Below, one piece after another: positions 39,389 to 46,739 of a stretch of 64,000 nt of DNA; the stretch's first letter is position 1; the number at the start of each line of letters is the position of its first letter. The notes below the pieces were generated by a model, which was not told the DNA's origin, did not search any database, and saw only the letters and a list, made by a program, of their open reading frames with translations. Made by a program: the position numbers and the translations under genes. The stretch is from Spirochaetes bacterium GWB1_60_80 (GTDB lineage: Bacteria > Spirochaetota > Spirochaetia > Treponematales > UBA12059). The stretch lies in the NCBI GenBank assembly GCA_001829185.1, contig MIAR01000012.1:1-64000 (forward strand), in the 5' to 3' direction.

Positions 39389-40030
39389 TCAGAAGCCGAG
39401 CCGTTCGCCGATAACGATGACGGTAAAGTCGCTGGAACTCGGCCGCTTGCGCAGCACGCCGTAGGCCCGGCAGATGCGGCCGTCGCCGTCGCAATCCATG
39501 CAGTAGCCTGATTTGACGCAGGGGTTGGCCTTGTCCAGTCGCTTGTTGTTCATCGGCGCGGCATAGAGCTCCACCCGGTTCCAGGCTTCCTCCAGATCAA
39601 CCACGATCTTGTTGACGCCGACGATGACGATGGTCTTGTCCGGTCCGAAGGTCAGGGCAGCCAGGCGGTTGCCGTTGCCGTCGACGTTGAACAGCTGCCC
39701 GTCCAGGGTGACGGCGTTGCTGCTGGAGATAAAAACATCACTGGTCAGCTGGCTGCGCAGCACCTTACGGCGGGCGGCGGCGTCGAGCGACGGGTCGGCG
39801 TGGTCCAAGAGCACACAGCCGGCGTCGATGGCCATTTGCCGGATATCCAGCTCGTGTACCGTCATCGAGCCGCCAAAGCCGATGGTGGCTCCGGAGCGCA
39901 GCCAGGGCAACACTAGGGCTATAGCCTCCTCGCGCCCGGCGCAATAATGCGCGTCAAAGCCGTTGGCCTTGAGGGCGCTAACGGCGGCTAGGCCCAGTTT
40001 CTCGGCTTGCCAAAAGTCGATCGATTCCAT
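39389..40030 (-). CDS. LUD-domain protein (DUF162, LutC-like)
   Basis: 213 residues. The LUD fold is recognisable from GATIGFGGSMTVHELDI and VFISSSNAVTLDGQLFNVDGNGNR, with a final block IVGVNKIV. The C-terminus carries four spaced cysteines (CVKSGYCMDCDGDGRIC) that may bind metal or an iron-sulfur centre. LUD proteins take part in lactate oxidation (LutC), but many single-gene forms have no known role. GGGAGG lies upstream of ATG 40030. It follows the YkgJ gene by one base. No lutA or lutB is present, so lactate use cannot be concluded. Confidence 0.85.
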   Translation of the reverse strand: MESIDFWQAEKLGLAAVSALKANGFDAHYCAGREEAIALVLPWLRSGATIGFGGSMTVHELDIRQMAIDAGCVLLDHADPSLDAAARRKVLRSQLTSDVFISSSNAVTLDGQLFNVDGNGNRLAALTFGPDKTIVIVGVNKIVVDLEEAWNRVELYAAPMNNKRLDKANPCVKSGYCMDCDGDGRICRAYGVLRKRPSSSDFTVIVIGERLGF

Positions 40031-40031
40031 G

Positions 40032-40355
40032 CTATCCTCCCTGCGAACTAGTCGGTCTTTTTGGTGGCGTGGTGGCCGCCTCCAGCGCGCCTAGCCAGGC
40101 CAGCGCCTCGTCGCGGTTGGCGCCGCACATTTCCCGGCTGGGCTGGAATGACAGGCAGATGTCCGGCCGCCCGGCTTGCCCGAACACGGTGCAGCGCAGA
40201 TCGGGGGTCAAGTAGCGGCAGGATTCGCCGGCGGCCTTCCCGAGACTGGAGATGGTAACGGCAATGCAACAGGCGCCGCAGCCGGGCCGGCAAGCCAAGC
40301 TGGCATCGGCCTGGCCCAATCCGGCAGCGGGACTGTCTGATCGTTCTTCAGTCAT
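40032..40355 (-). CDS. YkgJ-type cysteine-rich metal-binding protein
   Basis: 107 residues with the CxxCxACC signature (PGCGACCIAV) and downstream Cys residues CRYLTPDLRCTVF, as in the YkgJ/CxxCxxCC family thought to bind zinc or iron. It is the first gene of the three-gene operon with LUD and the Aat-like gene. It starts at ATG 40355 with no Shine-Dalgarno. A TATACT box lies eight bases upstream, so it is probably leaderless. Function is not established in the family. Confidence 0.8.
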   Translation of the reverse strand: MTEERSDSPAAGLGQADASLACRPGCGACCIAVTISSLGKAAGESCRYLTPDLRCTVFGQAGRPDICLSFQPSREMCGANRDEALAWLGALEAATTPPKRPTSSQGG

Positions 40356-40363
40356 TGCCGACT

Positions 40364-40391
40364 AGTATAACACAGGCCGCTGGCAATGCAA
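40364..40391 (-). promoter_or_regulatory. Promoter abutting the ykgJ start (leaderless)
   Basis: On the minus strand TTGCAT (40386-40391) is 16 bases from TATACT (40364-40369), which also has the extended TGT. Eight bases later comes ATG 40355. Confidence 0.74.
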
Positions 40392-40406
40392 TATCCGCCG
40401 GCCTGA

Positions 40407-41480
40407 TTATTGGGGAGCCGGGCGGCTGGAGCCATCGGAGCCCCCCTTGGCCAGGCGCCCCTTGCGCAGCTCGGACAGGAATCCCTTGATGAGGTGCATG
40501 GCAATCAGCCAGGAGGTGCCGACCGCCGTCAGGCTGGCAAAGCCGTGGATGACGCCCGGCAAGCGGTACTGCCAGACTGGCACCTCAGCTTGACGCAAGC
40601 GGGCCGCCCAGGCCTCGCCCTCGTCGCGCAGCACATCATGGTCGGCGGTCAGCACCAGAGCCGGCGGCAGGTGGCCGACCTCCGGGGCCAGCAGGGGCGA
40701 GACCAGCGGGTCGGCACGTAGCTCCTCATCCGGCACATAGCAATCACGGAACCACTCCATGTCGGCCTTTTCGAGGATGTAGCCATTGGCGAAGCGGCGA
40801 TACGACTCGGTATCCAGGCTGGCCAGGTTGGTAACCGGATAGAGCAGAACCTGGCCGTCGGGTTGTTTGAGGCCGAGCTGGCCGAGCTTGAGGCATAGGG
40901 TGGTGGCCAGGTGGCCGCCGGCGCTGTCACCAATGACTAGGAAGGGCAGCTGACCGGGTAGCGGCGAGCCCAGCACTTCGGCCAGGCTAGCCAGGGTGCC
41001 GGCGTCGTTCAGGCGCTGCAGGTCCAGCCAGGCGCCCAGGGCGTCCTCCAGGGCGGCCGGGAAGGTGCTTTCCGGGGAGAGGCGGTAGTCGAGCGACACC
41101 ACCACGCTGTTGGTGTGCATACAAAGCAGGCGGCAGAAACTGTCGGCGGTATCAAGCGAGCCGAGAACGTAGCCGCCGCCGTGCAGATACAGGAACATCT
41201 GACGCGGCTTGAGGAGGTGGGGTATGTAAAAGTGGGCCGGGCGCCCGGCCAGGATGAGCGGGCTGAAGGCTATGCCGTGCGGTACCATTTTAGAAACTAG
41301 GTTGACGTCCTTCTGCAAATTGGCTCGCCGCAGGACTGGGTCCCAGCCGCGCGGCGACTTTTTTTCCTGGATATTCCAGAACAAAACGGCCATAGCCAAG
41401 GCGGGCTCGAGTCGGTGCAGCGGCTCGCGCTGGCCAGTAAGGCGGCCACTGGCCAGCGCGTCGATTTTACTTTTTAACAT
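40407..41480 (-). CDS. HSL-type alpha/beta hydrolase (esterase/lipase)
   Basis: 357 residues. The oxyanion motif HGGGYVLGS, the nucleophile motif GDSAGG (about residue 188), and the final His in PGVIHGF are all present, as in hormone-sensitive-lipase-like carboxylesterases. The acid is probably in LTADHDVLRDEG. The N-terminal about 75 residues are a helical cap. No signal peptide is present, so it is cytoplasmic. GAGAGGGG lies four bases before ATG 41480. The substrate is unknown. It runs in the same direction as the neighbouring minus-strand genes. Confidence 0.88.
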   Translation of the reverse strand: MLKSKIDALASGRLTGQREPLHRLEPALAMAVLFWNIQEKKSPRGWDPVLRRANLQKDVNLVSKMVPHGIAFSPLILAGRPAHFYIPHLLKPRQMFLYLHGGGYVLGSLDTADSFCRLLCMHTNSVVVSLDYRLSPESTFPAALEDALGAWLDLQRLNDAGTLASLAEVLGSPLPGQLPFLVIGDSAGGHLATTLCLKLGQLGLKQPDGQVLLYPVTNLASLDTESYRRFANGYILEKADMEWFRDCYVPDEELRADPLVSPLLAPEVGHLPPALVLTADHDVLRDEGEAWAARLRQAEVPVWQYRLPGVIHGFASLTAVGTSWLIAMHLIKGFLSELRKGRLAKGGSDGSSRPAPQ

Positions 41481-41543
41481 ATAGCCCCTCTCTTAACAAA
41501 ACTTGGGCAGCCTCATCTTAGCCGCTGCGGCCTGGTTCGCTGC

Positions 41544-42467
41544 TCAGTCTTCCCAGATGGCCACGCTAAACAGGCCGTGGCTGTCGGCCACGCCGCGGAA
41601 CATGCCGGCCGAGTTGTAGGCCAGTTGCCAGTTGCCATCTCGGTCCACGGCTATCAGGCCACCGTCGCCAGGCTGCAGGGTACGGTCGATCAGCTGCCGG
41701 CAGGCCGCTTCCAGGCTGCTGCCGGCCAGGGTCATCCGGGCATGAATATCGTAGGCCGCCACATGGCGCATGAACTGCTCACCGGTGCCGGTACAGGACA
41801 CGGCGCAACTGGCGTTGTTGGCGTAGGTGCCGGCGCCGATGATCGGCGTGTCGCCCACCCGGCCGAATTTCTTGTTGGTCAGGCCGCCGGTGCTGGTGGC
41901 GGCGGCCAGATTGCCCTGACGGTCCAGGGCCACCGCCCCCACCGTACCCTTGGCGTCGTCATGGTCGCGCTGCACCGCATCGGCGGCGCAAGCCTTCTGC
42001 CATTGCTCGAAGCGGAAAGCGTCGTCGAAGTACTGGTTGGCTACCAAGTCCAGCCCCTCGGCGTGCGCCCAGCGGTCGGCGCCATCGCCGGCCAGCAGGA
42101 TATGCGGCGACGTTTCCAGCAGGCGCCGTGCCGCCCGGATGGGATTGCGAATGACCGTGCAGCCGGCCAGGGCGCCGCAGGCCAGATTGCGGCCGTCCAT
42201 CAGGCAGGCGTCGAGCTCGTGCCGGCCCTGACTGTTGTAGACGGCGCCTTTGCCGGCGTTGAAGCAGGGGTTATCCTCCATGGCCAGCGCGGCCGCCTGA
42301 ACCGCGTCCAGGGCCAGCCCTCCGTCAGCCAGGACGGCCTGTCCGGCTTCCAGGGCGGCGGCCAGGCCGGCGCGATACAGGGCGACCCGCTGTGGGGCGG
42401 TGTCGCGGCTGATGGTGCCGGCGCCGCCATGGATGCAAATAACGAAGTCCGGCCGCGTGCCGCTCAT
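41544..42467 (-). CDS. Isoaspartyl peptidase / beta-aspartyl aminopeptidase
   Basis: Ntn-hydrolase of 307 residues, cleaving isoaspartyl dipeptides or asparagine. It is made as a precursor that self-cleaves before the nucleophile Thr in GTVGAVALD. The N-terminal IHGGAGTI, AMEDNPCFNAGKGAVYN and GDTPIIGAGTYA motifs are typical. It starts at ATG 42467, which overlaps the DUF1904 stop by four bases, and GGAGA lies six bases upstream. The upstream frame extension is a shadow. It could recycle damaged proteins or peptides with the nearby peptidase genes. Confidence 0.9.
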   Translation of the reverse strand: MSGTRPDFVICIHGGAGTISRDTAPQRVALYRAGLAAALEAGQAVLADGGLALDAVQAAALAMEDNPCFNAGKGAVYNSQGRHELDACLMDGRNLACGALAGCTVIRNPIRAARRLLETSPHILLAGDGADRWAHAEGLDLVANQYFDDAFRFEQWQKACAADAVQRDHDDAKGTVGAVALDRQGNLAAATSTGGLTNKKFGRVGDTPIIGAGTYANNASCAVSCTGTGEQFMRHVAAYDIHARMTLAGSSLEAACRQLIDRTLQPGDGGLIAVDRDGNWQLAYNSAGMFRGVADSHGLFSVAIWED

Positions 42468-42787
42468 ACCGGCTCTCCGTTTTCGAAATAAAGCGTTTCG
42501 GACAGCTCGGTGAATACCACGGTAACAAAGTCGGCCGAACCGCGCAGTTCCTCGCTCAGGATGACCGCCACCCGGCGGGCGATGTCCGGCGGGCGGGGAA
42601 ACCACAGCACCGTGACAAAAGGATTACCGGCGATACGCTGGCCGTCGCGGATGGCGGTTGCCGGCTCGTGTTCGATGGTCAGCCAGTCGCGCTGGCAGCC
42701 GATGGCCGCCTGCAGGCGGTCGACCAGGCGGATGGAGGCAGCCGTCAGACGCTCCAACTCGATATTGCGGATACGGAGGTGCGGCAT
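42464..42787 (-). CDS. DUF1904 (tautomerase-like) protein
   Basis: 107 residues matching DUF1904: MPHLRIRNIELERL, FVTVLWFPRPPDIARRVA, FVTVVFTELSETLYFENGEPV. The fold is tautomerase-like, but the catalytic Pro1 role is not proven (the protein does begin Met-Pro). AAGGAG lies seven bases before ATG 42787. It is coupled to the isoaspartyl peptidase gene through a four-base overlap. Function unknown. Confidence 0.8.
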   Translation of the reverse strand: MPHLRIRNIELERLTAASIRLVDRLQAAIGCQRDWLTIEHEPATAIRDGQRIAGNPFVTVLWFPRPPDIARRVAVILSEELRGSADFVTVVFTELSETLYFENGEPV

Positions 42788-42816
42788 GCGTGCTCTCCTT
42801 GGTTGAGGCTAGGCGG

Positions 42817-42834
42817 CCGGTCAGCGGCGACCGG
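42817..42834 (-). other. Short hairpin after the mini MshEN gene
   Basis: The palindromic arms CCGGTC (42817-42822) and GACCGG (42829-42834) flank six bases in the gap before DUF1904. No T run is present, so termination is uncertain. Confidence 0.4.
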
Positions 42835-42857
42835 TCAGGGCCGGCTGGAGCAGCTGG

Positions 42858-43019
42858 TCAGCGGAGGGCTTCCTCGAGCTGGGACTTGGTGATAAAACCC
42901 AATTCAATCAGGATATCGCCAATCCGGGTGCCAGGTCGGTCCTTTTGGGCCGTCAGGGCCTGATCCAGTTGTGGCTGCGTTAGTAATCCCTTTTTTATCA
43001 ATACTTCCCCGAGTGGCAT
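42858..43019 (-). CDS. 53-residue stand-alone MshEN/GspE N-terminal-like domain
   Basis: The start is ATG 43019 with AAGGGGTGA just upstream. The sequence (MPLGEVLIKKGLLTQPQLDQ, then ALTAQKD and TRIGDILIELGFITKSQLEE) is a duplicated helix-loop unit like the N-terminal domain of type II secretion ATPases, which in some proteins binds c-di-GMP. Here it is complete in itself, with no ATPase domain in the window. The longer upstream frame reads through promoter DNA and is rejected. It could be a c-di-GMP or protein-interaction module. Confidence 0.72.
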   Translation of the reverse strand: MPLGEVLIKKGLLTQPQLDQALTAQKDRPGTRIGDILIELGFITKSQLEEALR

Positions 43020-43047
43020 GGTCACCCCTTGCGTTGTTGATAAAGCT

Positions 43048-43076
43048 ATTCTACTCCCATATTGATGGACACGCAA
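43048..43076 (-). promoter_or_regulatory. Promoter of the mini MshEN gene
   Basis: TTGCGT (43071-43076) is 17 bases from TAGAAT (43048-43053) on the minus strand. The leader of about 22 bases ends in AAGGGGTGA. It may also drive DUF1904 and the peptidase gene downstream. Confidence 0.66.
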
Positions 43077-43095
43077 CCACAAAGTAGACGATGGC

Positions 43096-44670
43096 TCAGG
43101 GCAGTTGCCAAAACCAGTCCTCATCGCCGTAGCGACGGAAGGCCAGCGCCTCTTCCAGATGCTCCGCTGTCAGGGCAGTCTGGCCAGCCAAGTCGGCGAT
43201 GGTCCGGGCGACCCGCAAAACCGAGTGCCAGGCCCGCGCCGACAGGCCGTCGGCCTCCACTCGGGCAAAAAAGCCGGCAGCGCCGGACAAGCCGGCCAGA
43301 CAATGGCGGTCGATGGCGCCCGTGCCAAGCTGGCCATTAAGGGTGAAGTTCTGGCCGCGGTAACGCTTTGCCTGGATGGCGCGGGCCGCGCTTACCCGCT
43401 GGCGTATGGCAGCGCTCCCTTCAGCCGGGCCGCCAGCCAATTCGGCGGCGCTGGCCGGCTGTAACGGCACCCGGATATCGACGCGATCCAGCAGCGGCGC
43501 CCCCAGCCGCTTCCAGTAGCGGCGAATCTCGTCGGCCGAGCACAGGCAAACGCTACTGCCCCGGCCCAGGTTGCCGCAAGGGCAGGGGTTGCAGGCCAAG
43601 AGCAGCGTAAAGCGCGACGGATAGCGGACGGTGCGGTCGGCCCGCGTGATACTGATATAACCAGCCTCCAGCGGCTCGCGCAGGGCCTGCAAAACGTCGC
43701 TGCGGAACTCCGGCGCCTCGTCTAGGAACAGCACGCCGCCGTGCGCCAGGCTGATCTCACCAGGCTTGAGCTGCTTGCCGCCGCCGACGATGCCCTCGGC
43801 GCTGGCGCCGTGGTGCGGAGCGCGAAAGGCCGGCCAGCGCAGCAAGCCGGCGCCGGCGGGCATGATGCCGGCCAGCGAGTGGATCTTGCTGGTCTCGATG
43901 GCCACGGCCTCGTCCAGCGGCGGCAACAATCCGGGAAAGCGCTGGGCGGCCATCGTCTTGCCGGCTCCGGGCGGCCCGAAGAGCAAGGCATGATGCCCGC
44001 CGGCGGCGCAGATTTCCATGGCCCGGCGCAGGCGGGTCTGTCCCCGCAGTTCAGAAAAATCCGGCCAGTCCGGGAAAGATGGCGCCGGATCGGCCAGCGG
44101 CGTGGCGGCGCCAGGCAGGCAGGGGGCCTGCACCGTCAGCCGGTAATCGGCGGCCGCCTCGCCGCCGCGCAGGGCGGTGCACAGCCGGACGGCCTGCGCC
44201 ATATCCGGCAAGGCCCAGGCCCGGTCGCCGGCCAGCACGGCCGCCTCGCGCCAATTGGCCGGCGGCACGATGCAGGCCTCGATGCCGGCCTGGTGGGCTT
44301 CGGCCACCGCCGGCAGGACGCCGGGCACCGGCCGCACCTGGCCGCTTAGCTCTAGCTCGCCGACCGCCAGCACCGCCAACGGCAGGTCGGGCAACTGGCC
44401 GGACGCCACCAGGATGGCCAGGGCGATGGACAGGTCGAAGGCCGCGCCGCCCTTGCGCAGGCCGGCCGGCGCCAGGTTGACCAGCACCTTGTCCAACGGA
44501 AACTCGTGGCCGGCGTTACGCAGGGCGGCGCGGATGCGGTCGCGGGCTTCCTTGATGGCGCCGTCCGGCAAGCCGACGATGTCGACCGTCGGGATGCCGC
44601 GCCGAATATCGACCTCCACCTTGACCAGTTGCCCGCCGTAGCCGAGGGGTTCGTATGAGTAGATTTGCAT
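43096..44670 (-). CDS. YifB/ComM-family Mg-chelatase-like ATPase
   Basis: 524 residues. It has the N-terminal ChlI-like domain (PTVDIVGLPDGAIKEARDRIRAAL), the AAA+ Walker A GPPGAGKT, Walker B GGVLFLDEAPEF, and the C-terminal ARAWHSVLRVARTIADL. ComM is a branch-migration helicase in natural transformation of some bacteria. In spirochaetes its role is unclear. A four-cysteine zinc-like cluster (CNPCPCG, then CLC) is present, as in most family members. CAGGAG lies six bases before ATG 44670. It is the last gene of the pheST transcript unit. Confidence 0.92.
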   Translation of the reverse strand: MQIYSYEPLGYGGQLVKVEVDIRRGIPTVDIVGLPDGAIKEARDRIRAALRNAGHEFPLDKVLVNLAPAGLRKGGAAFDLSIALAILVASGQLPDLPLAVLAVGELELSGQVRPVPGVLPAVAEAHQAGIEACIVPPANWREAAVLAGDRAWALPDMAQAVRLCTALRGGEAAADYRLTVQAPCLPGAATPLADPAPSFPDWPDFSELRGQTRLRRAMEICAAGGHHALLFGPPGAGKTMAAQRFPGLLPPLDEAVAIETSKIHSLAGIMPAGAGLLRWPAFRAPHHGASAEGIVGGGKQLKPGEISLAHGGVLFLDEAPEFRSDVLQALREPLEAGYISITRADRTVRYPSRFTLLLACNPCPCGNLGRGSSVCLCSADEIRRYWKRLGAPLLDRVDIRVPLQPASAAELAGGPAEGSAAIRQRVSAARAIQAKRYRGQNFTLNGQLGTGAIDRHCLAGLSGAAGFFARVEADGLSARAWHSVLRVARTIADLAGQTALTAEHLEEALAFRRYGDEDWFWQLP

Positions 44671-44717
44671 GGCAGTCTCCTGCCAGTAGGAACGGGCTGC
44701 TTACGGGCGCCGCTTAC

Positions 44718-45017
44718 TTAACGGCGGTTGTAGCGGCGCAGAAGCAGCAGGAAGGCGGCGCTGAAGAACAGCCAAGGCAGGTTAACGAACACGAAAGGCA
44801 GGACTGGCTGCCCCAATAAGGTCGGCCAGTCCGCCGGCAGCAAGCCGAAATGGATCAGGATATTATAGAGGATATCGGCATAGCCAGCGATGACGCCGAT
44901 GACAAACAGCATCCAGGCGGCGTCACGCACCCTGGCCCAGACGGCGATGGCCAGAAAAGTGGCCACCGCCATAACCAGGAGGCGTGAACTGAGTACCAGG
45001 ACAGCCGTGTCGATCAA
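44718..45017 (-). CDS. Small integral membrane protein
   Basis: 99 residues with three hydrophobic segments (LVMAVATFLAIAVWA, MLFVIGVIAGYADILYNI, FVFVNLPWLFFSAAFLLLL). The start is TTG 45017, with AAGGGG eight bases upstream, and there is no ATG until residue 36. It follows pheT by 11 bases and precedes yifB by 47, so it is in the same transcript. Function is not recognised. It is too short for a transporter of known type. Confidence 0.62.
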   Translation of the reverse strand: MIDTAVLVLSSRLLVMAVATFLAIAVWARVRDAAWMLFVIGVIAGYADILYNILIHFGLLPADWPTLLGQPVLPFVFVNLPWLFFSAAFLLLLRRYNRR

Positions 45018-45028
45018 GCTCCCGCCCC

Positions 45029-46735
45029 TTACGCCAGGAAGGCGTCGAGATCGATCTCGCCGCCGACGGTGGGCATAGTGATGCCCCAGTTGGCCAACAC
45101 CGCCGGATGCAGTTCGCCGAAAATACCGACCGGCTGGCCGCGCAGCAACAGCGTGGCCTGGCGGCCAGCGATGAAACGCGGGTCGTCAGCCTCGGCCACC
45201 GCGTAGTCGTGCCCCAGGAAGTACAGCGCCGCTGACATCAGGCTGGCCGCCTCGTTGAAGTCCGCCGCCGGATGGGCGGAAAGGAAGCCGAGCCGTTGCC
45301 GGGTAAGCGTGCCGTAATTGGCCTTGCCGTCCAGGAAGGCCACCTTGCCGGCCTCGAAGATGCGGTGCGGATACGGCGCCTTGCTGGAAACCGCTTCCGA
45401 TTGCAAGAGGCAGGGCAGGATGGACGGCCGGACGATCTCGTAGTTTTCGGTCATGGGGTTGGAAATGCGCACCACGCCCTCCTCGCCCAGGTTCATGCGC
45501 TGCAGGTAGTCCTTGCGGCTTCCAAGATAGTTATAAATCATTTCCTGATAGCCGAGGCCGACGAAAAGGTCCTTGGCTTGGCGCGACAGCTGCTCGATGG
45601 GCGTCAGGCGGCCGATGGTAAAGTCGTGCGGGCGCTGCGGCAGGAAACTGTCCATGCCGCGGCCGATCATGACGTCTTCCACCAGATCGACCGCGTGCAG
45701 GAAGTCGTTGCGGTAGGGCGGCGGCATGGCGCGCACGTACTGGCCGTGCAGCTCGCTGACCATGCCCATGCGCAGCAGGGAGGCCTGCATCAGCTCGGGG
45801 CTGATGCTGTCGCCCAGCAACTTGCTGACGCGGCCGGCATCGACGGTGGCCGGCACCTGGAAATAGTATGGGAAGACGACGCTGCGCCCCAATGGCGTGT
45901 CGAAATCATAGTCGACGCGCACCGGCTTGATGGCGTAGCCTGAGTCGGCGAAATCGCAGGCCACGATGTTGGCCGAGAGGGCCAGGGCCAGGATGTCGCT
46001 GCCGGTAAACTCCACCAAGAGGTCATGATCGCCCACCTGGACCGCGCCCAGGTCGTTGCTGTTGATGATGGGCGGGAAGGACAGGATGCGGTCGTCGGCC
46101 CCGGACAAGAGCGGATAGACGGCGCAGCCGTCGAGGATAAAGCCGAATTCCTTGCCCTTGGGATGCTCCTTAAGGATGCGGGCCAGGTCCATCGGCTCGT
46201 CCATGGCCAGCGGCGCGAAGCTGGCGGCGTCCGGCCGCACGGCGTGGTAGCGCACCGGCCACTTGATGAGGTCGATGCGGTACAGGCCCATGGAAACCGA
46301 GCGGCGCTTGCGGCCGAAATTCCAGCACAGCTTCTCCTGGGTCTGGATGACGTCACGCAGCATGGCATCAACGATGGCCTTGCCCGAAACGACGAAGGCC
46401 GCCAGGAAGGGGCGCACCGCCTCCACCGAGCGGTCGACGCGGATGGCGAATCCAGCCGGCTTAGGCGCGCCTTCGGTTGAAAAGAAATCGTAACTCGGCG
46501 CCACCCCCCGCTTCCAGCTGCGCAGCTGCCGGGCCAGGCCGGCGGTGGACCACAGGTCCGGGCGGTTGGTGTCGTTCAGCTCGATCTTGATGACGCGGTC
46601 CGCCGCCGGGCCGCTTTGGTCCCAGCCGTCCAGCTCGGCCTTGGCCACCGGCAGCAAGGCCTCCAGGGCGGCGGCGTCCAGCTTCTCGCCGAGCAGCTCG
46701 AAGAACAGTTCCTCGTTGACGTCTATCTTTGGCAT
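45029..46735 (-). CDS. pheT: Phenylalanyl-tRNA synthetase beta subunit, archaeal type
   Basis: 568 residues, so about 230 shorter than typical bacterial PheT. It lacks the N-terminal EMAP-like tRNA-binding domain and C-terminal anticodon domain, and matches the archaeal/eukaryotic form. The B3/4 editing region and a catalytic-like core are seen (NDTNRPDLWSTAGLARQL, then PYRNDFLHAVDLVEDVMIG). It follows pheS by four bases, and AAGGA lies inside the pheS end. With PheS it charges tRNA-Phe in the cytoplasm. Spirochaetes are known to carry this archaeal-type enzyme, which supports the taxonomic reading. Confidence 0.93.
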   Translation of the reverse strand: MPKIDVNEELFFELLGEKLDAAALEALLPVAKAELDGWDQSGPAADRVIKIELNDTNRPDLWSTAGLARQLRSWKRGVAPSYDFFSTEGAPKPAGFAIRVDRSVEAVRPFLAAFVVSGKAIVDAMLRDVIQTQEKLCWNFGRKRRSVSMGLYRIDLIKWPVRYHAVRPDAASFAPLAMDEPMDLARILKEHPKGKEFGFILDGCAVYPLLSGADDRILSFPPIINSNDLGAVQVGDHDLLVEFTGSDILALALSANIVACDFADSGYAIKPVRVDYDFDTPLGRSVVFPYYFQVPATVDAGRVSKLLGDSISPELMQASLLRMGMVSELHGQYVRAMPPPYRNDFLHAVDLVEDVMIGRGMDSFLPQRPHDFTIGRLTPIEQLSRQAKDLFVGLGYQEMIYNYLGSRKDYLQRMNLGEEGVVRISNPMTENYEIVRPSILPCLLQSEAVSSKAPYPHRIFEAGKVAFLDGKANYGTLTRQRLGFLSAHPAADFNEAASLMSAALYFLGHDYAVAEADDPRFIAGRQATLLLRGQPVGIFGELHPAVLANWGITMPTVGGEIDLDAFLA

Positions 46736-46739
46736 GGTC

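Noticed and set aside
42817-42834. Rho-independent terminator after the MshEN-like gene
   Set aside because: The hairpin has only six base pairs and no T run on the coding strand, so downstream genes may be co-transcribed.
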